Shown piece after piece: positions 23,953 to 34,579 of a stretch of DNA of 64,000 bases. The notes under the pieces were generated by a model, which was not told where the DNA came from, searched no databases, and saw nothing but the letters and a program-made list of their open reading frames with translations. Position 1 is the first letter of the stretch; each line of letters opens with the position of its first letter. A program made the position numbers and the translations under genes. Where the stretch lies: positions 62,001 to 126,000 of the forward strand of contig JAIXKI010000024.1 in the NCBI GenBank assembly GCA_026936105.1, in the 5' to 3' direction. This stretch comes from Chitinophagales bacterium (GTDB lineage Bacteria > Bacteroidota > Bacteroidia > Chitinophagales > Chitinophagaceae).

Positions 23953-26900
23953 ATGGGAACTCTCGTATCTCCTTCGGGTGAATTGCATACCACTCAGGAA
24001 AATAAAAGCACATTTTCTTCACCTGGTCCGATAGTCCGGACTGCTATCATGGATGGAAATGAAGCTGCTTCTTACATCGCTTACAAGACCAGCGAGGTTT
24101 GTGCTATTTATCCTATTACACCTTCCTCACCTATGGGTGAATGGGCAGATGAATGGAGCAGTAATGAAGTGAAAAATATTTTCGGGGAGATACCGAAAGT
24201 AATCGAAATGCAGAGTGAAGCAGGTGCTGCAGGGGCAATCCATGGCGCTTTGCAGGGTGGAGTCCTGGCCTCTACATTTACCAGTTCGCAGGGATTATTG
24301 CTGATGATCCCGAATATGTTCAAGATCGCAGGAGAGTTAACTCCGGCTGTTTTTCATATTGCTGCAAGAACGATTGCCACTCATGCATTATCCATTTTCG
24401 GTGATCACAGTGATGTGATGGCGGCACGTTCTACCGGCTTTGCCCAATTATTCGGAAGCAATCCGCAGGAAGCAATGGATATGGCTTTGATTGCAACGGC
24501 AAGTACATTAAAGTCAAGAATTCCTTTCCTGAATATTTTTGATGGCTTCCGCACTTCACATGAATTGAACCAGGTGGAAGTGATCCCGGATGAATACATC
24601 AAACAAATGATTGATGAAGAAGATGTGAATCGCCATCGCCAGCGTTCTTTAAATCCCGAGCATCCTTTTGTAAGAGGTACTGCACAAAACCCAGATGTGT
24701 TTTTCCAGAGCCGTGAAGCAATCAATACCTATTATCATCATACTCCCGGAATAGTGGATGCAATGATGAAGAAATTTGAAAAACTATCCGGACGCTCCTA
24801 TAAGCTGTTCGATTATTATGGCCACCCGCAGGCAGAGCGGATCATCATCATCATGGGATCGGGAGCGGGACCGGTGCATGAAGTGACTGATTACCTGAAT
24901 GCAAAAGGAGAAAAAGTTGGTTATGTCAACGTGCATCTTTACCGGCCTTTTTCCATTAAACATTTTATGGAAGCAATTCCGGTATCCGTAAGGAACATTG
25001 CAGTGCTGGACCGTTGTAAGGAGCCCGGCGCCATCGGCGAACCTCTGTACATGGATGTGGTGAATGCCCTGCATCATGAATGGAAATATAAAATGCCTGA
25101 AGTGATTGGTGGCCGTTACGGCCTGGCATCAAAAGAATTCAATGCTGCCATGGTAAAAGCCGTCTTTGATGAACTGGCAACAACAAATCCGAAAAATAAT
25201 TTTACAATCGGCATAGACGATGATATCACCCATACAAGTCTTGAATATGATAAAAGTTTTTCTTTGGAGAAGCAGCACCTTTTCCGCGGACTGTTTTATG
25301 GACTTGGGGCTGACGGAACAGTCGGGGCCAATAAAAATACCATCAAGATCATAGGGGAAGTGACTAATAATCATGTGCAGGGTTATTTTGTATATGATTC
25401 CAAAAAATCAGGATCGCTTACTGTTTCCCATTTAAGATTCAGCGATCATCCGATCCGCTCTACCTATCTTATCGATTCTGCAAACTTTATCGCCTGCCAT
25501 CATTTTAACTTCCTGAAAAAATATGATGTATTGAAAAATGCAGAACACGGAGCGGTGTTTCTGTTGAATTCTCCTTATTCCATAGAGAATACCTGGAAGC
25601 AGCTCCCCAAAAAGATCCAGGAAGGCATAACGGATAAGCAGTTGAAGTTTTATATTATCAATGCCACTAAGGTGGCGAGGGAAACGGGAATGGGATCCCG
25701 TATCAATTCTATTTTACAGACCTGCTTCTTTGCCATTTCAAACGTAATGCCCAGGGAAGATGCAATACACTATATAAAAGGTGCAATTAAAAAAACTTAT
25801 GGACGAAAGGGAGAAGAAGTGATACGGAAAAATTTCCTGGCAGTGGACATGACGCTGGACAATCTGCACCGGGTGGATTATTCAGGCTTCATCCCGGGTG
25901 ATCTGGAGATCGAAACTCCTGTTTCTTCTGAAGCGCCGGAATTTGTGCAGAGTGTTCTTGGAAAAATAATTTCCGGGGAAGGGGATGAATTGCCGGTAAG
26001 CGCTTTTCCCATTGATGGCACTTACCCTTCGGGAACTTCAAAGTGGGAAAAAAGAAATATCACCGACGAAGTACCCGTCTGGGATCCGCAGCTTTGTTCG
26101 CAGTGCGGCAAATGTTATTTCGTTTGTCCGCATGCTGCCATCCGTGTGAAAGTTTATGATAAAGAATTCCTGGGTGATGCTCCGCAGGATTTCAAGTATG
26201 TAGCTCCGGTGGGCAAAGAATTTTTCAAAGACAAAGAAGCGTACACATTACAGGTGTCGGTGGAAGATTGTACGGGTTGCAAGCTCTGTACAGAGGTCTG
26301 TCCGATGGAAAGTAAAACGCAACCCGGACATAAGGCAATTGACATGATGGATGTATTGCCTTTGAAAGAAACGGAAAAGAAGAATTGGGATTTCTTCCTC
26401 TCGCTGCCGGACATTGATCGTACAAGGGTTAATAAGGCATCGGTGAAAGGCTCGCAATTACTGGAACCACTCTTTGAATTCTCCGGCGCCTGCAGCGGAT
26501 GCGGCGAAACTCCTTATTTGAAATTACTGACACAACTATTCGGCGACCGGATGATCGTGGCAAATGCGACCGGATGTTCTTCCATCTACGGAGCTAACTT
26601 ACCTACAACGCCCTGGGCAACCAATTATGAAGGTTACGGCCCTGCATGGTCCAACTCTTTGTTTGAAGATAATGCAGAATTCGGGTTGGGTATTAAACTG
26701 GCTACTGAAAAGAAAAGAGAAATGGCGTTAAGGTTATTGAAAGAATTGAGAGAAGAAGTGGGAACGGAATTAGCCGATGCAATAATTAATAATAATGAGA
26801 CAAATGAAGCAGAGATCATTCAGCAGCGAAGGAATGTGAGTGACCTGAAAAGAAGATTGAAAGACATACGGAGAGGGGATTCCTGGAGGTTGTACCAGGT

Positions 26901-27555
26901 AGCGGGCTTTCTTGAAAAGAAATCAGTGTGGATTGTTGGCGGTGACGGCTGGGCTTATGATATCGGCTTCGGCGGATTGGACCATGTACTCAGCACCGGA
27001 GAGAACGTGAACATTCTGGTGATGGATACGGAAGTGTACAGCAATACAGGTGGGCAAAAATCCAAAGCATCTCCTTTGGGCGCCAGCGCTAAGTTTGCGG
27101 TTAAGGGAAAGACTACTACTAAAAAGGATCTTGCCATGCAGGCTATTGCTCATGGCAGCGCTTATGTGGCACAGATTGCCATGGGTGCAAATGATGTTCA
27201 TGCTCTCAAGACAATACTGGAAGCTGAAGCTTTCAACGGGCCTTCCATCATCATTGCATACAGCCATTGTATAGCTCATGGATATGATATGGCGTTTGGC
27301 GCTGAACAACAAGACCTGGCAGTCAGGAGCGGGTACTGGCCCATATTCCGGTACGATCCGGGAAAAGAAAAAGGGAAACGGTTCTCGCTGGATTGCAAGC
27401 CGCCTTCAGTCGCATTGAATGAATTCTTATATAACGAGAATCGTTTTGCCACTATAAAAGATAATTTCCCTGAAAAAGCTGCTGAGTTCCTTGCATTGGG
27501 AAATGAAGAAGTAGCAAGGCATTGGGAAAGGATCGAAGCATTAAAAGCACTGTAA
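23953..27555 (+). CDS. nifJ: Pyruvate:ferredoxin (flavodoxin) oxidoreductase
   Basis: A 1200-residue single-chain PFOR, which converts pyruvate and CoA to acetyl-CoA and CO2 while reducing ferredoxin or flavodoxin. Domain order is complete: N-terminal pyruvate/TPP-binding domain with ICPITPSSPMGE type start (YPITPSSPMGEWADEW), the beta-subunit-like domain in the middle, two ferredoxin-type [4Fe-4S] sites at about 713-724 (CSQCGKCYFVCP) and 773-783 (CTGCKLCTEVCP), a proximal cluster site with CSGCGE near 844 and a later Cys near 870, and a TPP-binding domain from about 997 (GDGWAYDIGFGG). The last proximal-cluster Cys is in YSHCIAHG. A strong intrinsic terminator follows. Presence of this oxygen-sensitive enzyme beside an electron-input-less complex I suggests ferredoxin-linked energy metabolism. 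Confidence 0.98.
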   Translation: MGTLVSPSGELHTTQENKSTFSSPGPIVRTAIMDGNEAASYIAYKTSEVCAIYPITPSSPMGEWADEWSSNEVKNIFGEIPKVIEMQSEAGAAGAIHGALQGGVLASTFTSSQGLLLMIPNMFKIAGELTPAVFHIAARTIATHALSIFGDHSDVMAARSTGFAQLFGSNPQEAMDMALIATASTLKSRIPFLNIFDGFRTSHELNQVEVIPDEYIKQMIDEEDVNRHRQRSLNPEHPFVRGTAQNPDVFFQSREAINTYYHHTPGIVDAMMKKFEKLSGRSYKLFDYYGHPQAERIIIIMGSGAGPVHEVTDYLNAKGEKVGYVNVHLYRPFSIKHFMEAIPVSVRNIAVLDRCKEPGAIGEPLYMDVVNALHHEWKYKMPEVIGGRYGLASKEFNAAMVKAVFDELATTNPKNNFTIGIDDDITHTSLEYDKSFSLEKQHLFRGLFYGLGADGTVGANKNTIKIIGEVTNNHVQGYFVYDSKKSGSLTVSHLRFSDHPIRSTYLIDSANFIACHHFNFLKKYDVLKNAEHGAVFLLNSPYSIENTWKQLPKKIQEGITDKQLKFYIINATKVARETGMGSRINSILQTCFFAISNVMPREDAIHYIKGAIKKTYGRKGEEVIRKNFLAVDMTLDNLHRVDYSGFIPGDLEIETPVSSEAPEFVQSVLGKIISGEGDELPVSAFPIDGTYPSGTSKWEKRNITDEVPVWDPQLCSQCGKCYFVCPHAAIRVKVYDKEFLGDAPQDFKYVAPVGKEFFKDKEAYTLQVSVEDCTGCKLCTEVCPMESKTQPGHKAIDMMDVLPLKETEKKNWDFFLSLPDIDRTRVNKASVKGSQLLEPLFEFSGACSGCGETPYLKLLTQLFGDRMIVANATGCSSIYGANLPTTPWATNYEGYGPAWSNSLFEDNAEFGLGIKLATEKKREMALRLLKELREEVGTELADAIINNNETNEAEIIQQRRNVSDLKRRLKDIRRGDSWRLYQVAGFLEKKSVWIVGGDGWAYDIGFGGLDHVLSTGENVNILVMDTEVYSNTGGQKSKASPLGASAKFAVKGKTTTKKDLAMQAIAHGSAYVAQIAMGANDVHALKTILEAEAFNGPSIIIAYSHCIAHGYDMAFGAEQQDLAVRSGYWPIFRYDPGKEKGKRFSLDCKPPSVALNEFLYNENRFATIKDNFPEKAAEFLALGNEEVARHWERIEALKAL

Positions 27556-27571
27556 CCATACGTTCGGCTTT

Positions 27572-27610
27572 AAAAGGCTCCGGTATCTTTTTACGGGGCC
27601 TTTTGTTTTT
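27572..27610 (+). terminator. Intrinsic terminator after nifJ
   Basis: An 11-bp stem, AAAAGGCTCCG (27572-27582) paired with CGGGGCCTTTT (27594-27604) with one G-T pair, an 11-base loop, and a T-rich tail (TTTTGTTTTT). Confidence 0.85.
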
Positions 27611-27801
27611 CTCTGACGGTGCGGAAGCAACGGTAGAAAATTTCTTCATGGATCAAATCCGCTTTTTTTCATACATAACTTTTCAGAAAGCTAATACCAT
27701 CTTAAATAACCGGTAATAACCTGCAGATAACTTTTCAATGAACAAAAAATCGGCAGATTGCGTTGTTTCTAAATAAAGCTTTATCCCGATCAAGGATTGC
27801 C

Positions 27802-28026
27802 ATGGCGCAGAGTTCAAACAATATGATGCTTGTACCGTTGAGTTCGTTCAGCTTTGCTAATCTTCCTCTGATAACAAAATTTCAACCGGAGCCGGAAGTG
27901 GTTGAGGTTGTGATCGTCGAAAGCAAAGAAATAGAACCGGAGGAAATGGTGCTGCCTTTTGAAAAATGGAATTTGCCACCGCAGCCGGAAGGTTATATTC
28001 AATATCCTGCTTATGATCCGTTGTAA
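27802..28026 (+). CDS. Small proline/glutamate-rich protein, uncertain
   Basis: A possible 74-residue protein with no recognised domain. The N-terminal third is neutral and Ser/Leu-rich; the middle is strongly acidic (EPEVVEVVIVESKEIEPEE) and the end is Pro/Tyr-rich (PPQPEGYIQYPAYDPL). ATG 27802 is preferred over a TTG at 27763. It lies alone in the 631 bases between nifJ and the HAD gene; apart from it and the nifJ terminator I see nothing else there. Biased composition with an orderly end makes it look coding, but confidence is modest. Confidence 0.4.
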   Translation: MAQSSNNMMLVPLSSFSFANLPLITKFQPEPEVVEVVIVESKEIEPEEMVLPFEKWNLPPQPEGYIQYPAYDPL

Positions 28027-28186
28027 AGAAAAGAACTGCTAGTTATACCGCAGGATACTGAATGAAACATCAAACAGAAAGTCAGAACCTCATTTGTTCC
28101 CGTTATTTATTATTGCTTAATGAGCAACATTGATACCGGAGATAGAACTATGGTCGAATCCGGGCTTACCTAAGGATCCGGCTGGA

Positions 28187-28804
28187 CTATTTCAATCCCA
28201 TCTCCGCTAATTTTTGCGTAGTGCTCTTATGATCCGAGTGAATGATACCATGGATCCCCATCCGTGAAGCTACCTGTACAAACATAGGGCGGTCTTCAAT
28301 GTAAATCACCTGCCCGGGAAGTACCTGTGCTGTATCCAACGCAATTTTAAAAATATCCGTATCAGGTTTTCTGAAATGAACAAAGCTCGATACAATGAAA
28401 AAATCTGCAAGTTTTCCCAGCTGGTATTTTTTGATGCGGAATTCGGCAAGTTCTCTTCCTTCATTGCTCACCACAGCAACCTTTAATTTGTATTTTCTTT
28501 TCAACCGCATCAGCAATTCCATGGTGCCGGGCAAAGGCTGCGATTGTTCATACATAAACTTCCGGAATTGAAGGGTGCTGAACGCTCTCTTTTTATAAAA
28601 CACCACTCTTCTCAGATATTCGTCAAGGGTGATCTTTCCTATTTCGTAGGTTCCGAAGGTAAGATGATGCCTTTCCTCTGTTTCTTTAGGATCCAGTTTA
28701 AAAAAATCCACTGCTTTCTGACGGCCGGTGTGATCCCATCCGTTGGTCAGTAATACACCACCTATGTCGGTGAAGATTGTATTTACTGGAAGTTTAATTG
28801 CCAT
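28187..28804 (-). CDS. HAD-superfamily hydrolase (YihX-like)
   Basis: A 205-residue haloacid dehalogenase-fold phosphatase. The nucleophile Asp13 lies in FTDIGGVLL; the usual second Asp of DxD is Gly15, as in the YihX and related HAD-IA proteins. Motif II is VAVVSNEG, and motif IV is YIEDRPMFV. The helical cap lies between motifs I and II. It is likely a small-molecule phosphatase of unknown substrate. A TAAATTTG -7 element lies 20 bases upstream, and the divergent START-like gene begins 185 bases away. Confidence 0.9.
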   Translation of the reverse strand: MAIKLPVNTIFTDIGGVLLTNGWDHTGRQKAVDFFKLDPKETEERHHLTFGTYEIGKITLDEYLRRVVFYKKRAFSTLQFRKFMYEQSQPLPGTMELLMRLKRKYKLKVAVVSNEGRELAEFRIKKYQLGKLADFFIVSSFVHFRKPDTDIFKIALDTAQVLPGQVIYIEDRPMFVQVASRMGIHGIIHSDHKSTTQKLAEMGLK

Positions 28805-28824
28805 TTTTTATTCCGGTTAAGGAT

Positions 28825-28832
28825 CAAATTTA
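28825..28832 (-). promoter_or_regulatory. Bacteroidota -7 element (TAAATTTG)
   Basis: Exact TAnnTTTG match on the minus strand, 20 bases upstream of the HAD hydrolase start. Confidence 0.45.
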
Positions 28833-28976
28833 AATGAAACTCCTGTTGCATAACTGCAAGCGGAAAGTTCAATAAATTCGTTTTATGTAGTTCTAATAAA
28901 ATATTTCGATCTGACTATTAACAAATGATCAATGGGGAAGTTTAGTTTTTCATTGATTTTTTTGTGTCATTGATAT

Positions 28977-28984
28977 TATTTTTG
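28977..28984 (+). promoter_or_regulatory. Bacteroidota -7 element (TATTTTTG)
   Basis: Exact TAnnTTTG match five bases before the START-like gene ATG. A TTG at 28953-28955 stands 21 bases upstream and could be the -33 element. The transcript would be leaderless or nearly so. Confidence 0.5.
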
Positions 28985-28989
28985 ATACC

Positions 28990-29601
28990 ATGATTTTGAT
29001 TCGTTCCTCATTCTTTTTTCTGCTCGGTGCCTGCCTTTGTTTCAAGGGGTCCGGCCAATATAAATGGAAACAGGTCAAAGACAAAGACGGTATCAGGGTA
29101 TTTCTTTCCGATATCGCCGGCAGGAGTTACAAAGCGGTCCGCGTGGAATGCACCTTTCCGGGAACTTACCAGAAATTATTTTCCCTTTTGGATGATATAC
29201 CTAATAATAAAGATTGGGTGTATAATTTGAAGAACAGCAGGGTATTGAAACGACTCAATCCTTTGGAATACTGGATTCATTCCGAAACACATCTTCCCTG
29301 GCCCATGAGCAACCGCGATGCTGTGATCCATGTTCGTATGCATACAGACAGCCTGCCTCATTTTTTTACCAGGATAGGAACCGGTGAGCCGAAATTAATT
29401 CCCGAAAGTTCGGGACTGGTGAGAGTGCCTCATTATTATGCGTACTGGAAAGTGACCATGCCGGCTTCGCAGATGCTTCATATCGAATATCTCATTGAAG
29501 CGGATCCCGGCGGCAGCATACCGGCATGGTTATCCAATATGTTTGTGGATAAAGGCCCTTACGAAACTTTTAAAAAGCTGAAAGAGCTGTTGCAAAAATG
29601 A
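28990..29601 (+). CDS. Secreted START-domain-like lipid-binding protein
   Basis: A 203-residue exported protein of the START/polyketide cyclase-like superfamily. A signal peptide covers about residues 1-22 (ending SGQ). The mature domain has the usual start WKQVKDKDGIRVF, the middle with WVYNLKNSRVLKRL and a LPWPMSNRDAVIHV core typical of bacterial START proteins, and a C-terminal amphipathic helix (PYETFKKLKELLQK) that closes the pocket. It probably binds a hydrophobic ligand in the periplasm; no ligand can be named. It is convergent with the lyase gene, three bases apart. Confidence 0.85.
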   Translation: MILIRSSFFFLLGACLCFKGSGQYKWKQVKDKDGIRVFLSDIAGRSYKAVRVECTFPGTYQKLFSLLDDIPNNKDWVYNLKNSRVLKRLNPLEYWIHSETHLPWPMSNRDAVIHVRMHTDSLPHFFTRIGTGEPKLIPESSGLVRVPHYYAYWKVTMPASQMLHIEYLIEADPGGSIPAWLSNMFVDKGPYETFKKLKELLQK

Positions 29602-29604
29602 TCA

Positions 29605-31008
<1,404 letters not shown>

Positions 31009-31038
31009 TTATGATTAATGCAATCAGTAATTCTGAAC

Positions 31039-32424
31039 TTAATTCATGTGATCTCCGGCGATCTTCAATTTGGCGGTGAAATGCCTCAGCATCGGAGGCT
31101 CTTCAACGATCTCCAGCCCTTTTATTTCATCCCGTTTATTAAAAACCTCAATGATCACTTCGGTTACATAATCAATGTGGCTTTGAGTATAGACTCTTCT
31201 GGGAATGGCAAGGCGAACCAATTCCATCTGTGCCGGGATCAGTTTTTTGTCCTGGTCATATTTTCCGAACATCAATGAGCCGATCTCCACGCCCCTGATT
31301 CCGCCTTCCACATACAAAGCGCCTGTCAATGCCTGTCCGGGATATTGGTCCACAGGGATGTGAGGAAGAAAAAGCTTTGCGTCAATATAAACGGCATGTC
31401 CTCCTGCCGGCTGCATCACGGGAACTCCCGCTGCCACCAGTTTTTCCGTGATGTATTCTATGCTGCGGATGCGGTACCGCAGATAATGTTCATCCATTAC
31501 TTCATTCAATCCGATAGCAATGGCTTCAAGGTCTCTTCCGGCAAGCCCGCCATAGGTGGGAAACCCTTCAGTGATGATGAGCAGATTGCGGCATTGATCG
31601 GCCAGTTCTTTACTGTGCATGGCAAGAAATCCTCCGATATTGGCAATAGCATCTTTCTTGGCGCTCATCGTGCATCCGTCTGCATAAGAGAAAAGTTCCC
31701 GTGCAATGTCAAAGACCGGTTTATTCTCATATCCTTTTTCACGCAGCTTGATGAAATAGCAGTTTTCGGCAAAGCGGCAGGCATCAATGAATAAAGGAAT
31801 ATTATTTTCAGTGCAGACCTTTTTCACTTCTTTTATATTCTGCATGCTCACCGGCTGGCCTCCGCCCGAGTTGTTCGTGACGGTGATCACACAAAGCGGA
31901 ATGTTAGCCGCTCCTTTTTCTTTGATGAATTTTTTCAAAGCTTCAACATTCATATTTCCTTTAAAAGGCGCCGGCACTTCAGGAAGCTTTCCTTCTTCGC
32001 ACAGGAGATCAACTCCTTCAGCACCGGAGAATTCTATGTTAGCTCTTGTGGTATCGAACAAAGTATTGCTTACAATATATTTCCCTTTGCCGCCGATGAT
32101 GCTGAAAAGGATCTTTTCGGAAGCTCTTCCCTGGTGGGTGGGGATCACGATAGGCATCCCGGTTATGTCTTTGATGGTATTTTCAAAATGAAAAAAACTT
32201 TCGCTGCCGGCGTAAGATTCATCACCTTCCATGATGCCGGCCCACTGATGACTGCTCATGGCATTGGTGCCGCTGTCGGTGAGCAGGTCTATCAATACAT
32301 CCCTGGCGTGAATATAAAACGGGTTGTAGTAAGCGTTTTTTAAAATGGCTTCCCGCTCTTGTTTTGTGGTAAAATAGATCGGCTCTACCGATTTGATACG
32401 GAAGGGTTCAATAATTGTCTTCAT
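31039..32424 (-). CDS. tnaA: Tryptophanase-like beta-eliminating lyase
   Basis: The upstream partner of the pair, also 461 residues. Here the specificity positions read as tryptophanase: Asp124 in LFDTTR (Asp137 in E. coli TnaA), Ile381 in GVEIGSLMFG in place of the tyrosine phenol-lyase Arg, and His448 in LRHFTAKL (His463). PLP lysine is Lys257 (SAKKD) and the acid Tyr71 is in DESYAGS. The reaction would be L-tryptophan to indole, pyruvate and ammonia. No tnaC leader peptide or tnaB permease gene is seen nearby, so regulation is unlike that in enterics. The start at 32424 gives the usual N-terminus (IIEPFRIKSVEP). Confidence 0.92.
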   Translation of the reverse strand: MKTIIEPFRIKSVEPIYFTTKQEREAILKNAYYNPFYIHARDVLIDLLTDSGTNAMSSHQWAGIMEGDESYAGSESFFHFENTIKDITGMPIVIPTHQGRASEKILFSIIGGKGKYIVSNTLFDTTRANIEFSGAEGVDLLCEEGKLPEVPAPFKGNMNVEALKKFIKEKGAANIPLCVITVTNNSGGGQPVSMQNIKEVKKVCTENNIPLFIDACRFAENCYFIKLREKGYENKPVFDIARELFSYADGCTMSAKKDAIANIGGFLAMHSKELADQCRNLLIITEGFPTYGGLAGRDLEAIAIGLNEVMDEHYLRYRIRSIEYITEKLVAAGVPVMQPAGGHAVYIDAKLFLPHIPVDQYPGQALTGALYVEGGIRGVEIGSLMFGKYDQDKKLIPAQMELVRLAIPRRVYTQSHIDYVTEVIIEVFNKRDEIKGLEIVEEPPMLRHFTAKLKIAGDHMN

Positions 32425-32478
32425 TTAAAATTATTTTTCAGGCAAAACTGCCCGGTTGAAAAAAATATATTTCGTTGA

Positions 32479-32667
32479 ATTTCTGAAAAAGAGAGAAGAA
32501 AGCTAGGTAGGCTTGCGAATGATATTTTTCCATATGATCATGAACTGATCCATGAAGCCAAAGATAGGGGAGCTATGGTGATTTTCTCTAATGATTTTAC
32601 TCAGGCAGGGATATTTTACAAAATAAAGACCTTAAACACCAAACCGGTTTTCCGTAATTTGATATGA
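32479..32667 (+). other. Open frame without start, possible gene remnant
   Basis: Between the tryptophanase start and the next gene, one plus-strand frame stays open for 62 codons with protein-like composition (for example NDIFPYDHELIHEAKDRGAM, ending PVFRNLI then TGA), although there is no start codon until an ATG at 32575. In an AT-rich gap this length is more than expected. It may be the tail of a lost gene. I do not recognise it. Nothing else is seen in this 267-base gap. Confidence 0.3.
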
Positions 32668-32691
32668 GATAGCTTAGGAAAGAGATCCGGT

Positions 32692-33072
32692 TCACTGCTC
32701 TTTTTCAAAATAAGGAATTTCATCGTTACTGATGGAATCTTCCTGTCTCCAGTAGGCCAGGGTAACCACACGCCCGCTTTTTGTGTGAAGCATTCTGCCG
32801 AACACGGCATTGGTTGCATTGAATTTAAGGTCCGTAACTCCTACGGTAAATGTTGCCGGAGCCGGAGCAGGTTGTGGCGCCGATTCTCCTTCTTTTGGCG
32901 CTGCAGGCGCAGCAGCTTTGGCTGCCGGTGAAGGAATTATGATGACTGTATAGCGGTTGAATTCCAGAAGTTGTTTCAGAAATTCCACTCTTTCAGGCGA
33001 AACATTTTTCTCCACGATGGAGCATTTCACCCCGTTCAGGTCTTCGAACTCATGATTTTTATTGATAGCCAT
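32692..33072 (-). CDS. Conserved-looking protein following nuoN
   Basis: A 126-residue cytoplasmic protein that I do not recognise. Two small folded parts, residues 1-48 (MAINKNHEFEDLNGVKCSIVE, one Cys) and 75-126, are joined by an Ala/Pro/Glu-rich linker at about 49-74. It stands 69 bases after nuoN on the same strand. A TAATTTTG -7 element at 33088-33095 suggests it also has its own promoter. Its repeated presence beside complex I in other genomes would be needed to tie it to that enzyme. Confidence 0.65.
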   Translation of the reverse strand: MAINKNHEFEDLNGVKCSIVEKNVSPERVEFLKQLLEFNRYTVIIIPSPAAKAAAPAAPKEGESAPQPAPAPATFTVGVTDLKFNATNAVFGRMLHTKSGRVVTLAYWRQEDSISNDEIPYFEKEQ

Positions 33073-33087
33073 TCTTTATCAGCAATT

Positions 33088-33095
33088 CAAAATTA
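33088..33095 (-). promoter_or_regulatory. Bacteroidota -7 element (TAATTTTG)
   Basis: Exact TAnnTTTG match on the minus strand, 15 bases upstream of the 126-residue gene. Confidence 0.4.
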
Positions 33096-33141
33096 AAAAT
33101 TCAATAAAGAGATCTTAAAAGTATTTCCGGCGTCCGTTGTT

Positions 33142-34569
33142 TTATTTTACCAGTGAATAAATAAAGTCGTATGCCCCGCTGGCAAAACCAGTGACGATGA
33201 TACCAACTATACAGATCACAAATGAAATATTGGGTGACAGTGTTGCCTTCACCTTTTCTATCGGGTTATTATTATTGTCCATGAACATAGCCCTGATGAT
33301 GCGCAGATAATAATATAGCGATATGATCAGGTTGAGTACGGCAATAGTTATTAGAATGTAGTTCGCATGGCCACCGGTCGTGTGTGTGGTCCCTGCGCCG
33401 GCAAGCAGTAAAAAGAATTTTCCGAAAAATCCTGCGGTGGGAGGTATGCCTGCCAGTGAAAATAAGGAGATTGCCAGCACCCAGGTAAGGGTTTTGTTGT
33501 TTTTATAAAAGCCTTTATAATCATTCACTGTTTCCCTTCCGGTAGCGGCACTTACCAGCGAAACCACTCCGAATGCGCCAAGATTTGAAAATACGTAGAT
33601 CAGAATGAAATAGATAACAGCAGCGCTGCCTTCTGATGACTGTCCCGTGATGCCGATCAAAATAAATCCTACCTGTGCAATAGAAGAAAAAGCAAGAAAC
33701 CTCTTCATGTTTTGCTGACGAAGAGCGAACAGGTTTCCGATGGTCATGGTAAATACGGAAAGTAAGAAGAGAAGATTATACCATACGGTGGTCATGTTTT
33801 CAAACACCTGATACAATACAGAAACGAAAACAAATAGAATTGCCCCTTTTGAGATCACGGAAAGATAAGAGGCTACCGCAACCGGGGAGCCTTCATAAAC
33901 GTCGGCCGTCCATAAGTGAAATGGAATGGCAGAGAATTTAAAACCGAATCCCGCGGCAAACATTACAAACGATAGTATCTGCAACGGGCTTCCGGTCAAT
34001 TGCTGTGACAGCTCATGATAATTAAGAGTGCCTGTGGTGCCGTAGATCATGGAAATACCGAAAAGTAGAAGTCCTGATGAAAAAGCAGAAGACAAGATGA
34101 ATTTCATGGCAGCTTCTGATGAGATCTTTTTTTCCAGATCAAAATTCGCCAATGCTGCCAAGGGAATGGTGGAGAGCTCCAGGCCCAGATAGAACATCAG
34201 CAGGTTGTTGCTCGATATCATAAAGAACATTCCAAGTAAAGTGGACAGCAACAACATGTAAAATTCAGGAATATGTTTATGATCTTTCAGCCAGTGAAAA
34301 GATTGCAGGGAAACGATCAGTGTGCCGAGATTCAGAATATTTTTCTCCAATGCCAGTAAATGGTTGGTGCGGAACATATTACCGAACAGTGATCCTTCCG
34401 TGTTGTAAAAAAATCCAAAGATAAGGTTGATGACCAGCAGGATGTTGATGAAATGCAATAGCTTGCCGGCATCCCATTCTTTTTTTCCCAGTTTCAGAAA
34501 AAGGAGAATGAACAGGATGACGATCAGCGTCATTTCCATTTTCATCAGATGTAAGTAATCACTCCACAT
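33142..34569 (-). CDS. nuoN: Complex I subunit N
   Basis: NuoN is one of three antiporter-like proton-pumping subunits in the membrane arm. This 475-residue protein has about 14 transmembrane helices, the conserved YLGLELSTIPLAAL stretch with Glu in helix 5, the FGFKFSAIPFHLWTADVYEGSP region, and the FSLAGIPPTAGFFGKFF motif. Last structural gene of the nuo operon. Normal length. Confidence 0.96.
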   Translation of the reverse strand: MWSDYLHLMKMEMTLIVILFILLFLKLGKKEWDAGKLLHFINILLVINLIFGFFYNTEGSLFGNMFRTNHLLALEKNILNLGTLIVSLQSFHWLKDHKHIPEFYMLLLSTLLGMFFMISSNNLLMFYLGLELSTIPLAALANFDLEKKISSEAAMKFILSSAFSSGLLLFGISMIYGTTGTLNYHELSQQLTGSPLQILSFVMFAAGFGFKFSAIPFHLWTADVYEGSPVAVASYLSVISKGAILFVFVSVLYQVFENMTTVWYNLLFLLSVFTMTIGNLFALRQQNMKRFLAFSSIAQVGFILIGITGQSSEGSAAVIYFILIYVFSNLGAFGVVSLVSAATGRETVNDYKGFYKNNKTLTWVLAISLFSLAGIPPTAGFFGKFFLLLAGAGTTHTTGGHANYILITIAVLNLIISLYYYLRIIRAMFMDNNNNPIEKVKATLSPNISFVICIVGIIVTGFASGAYDFIYSLVK

Positions 34570-34579
34570 AATTCATTTC

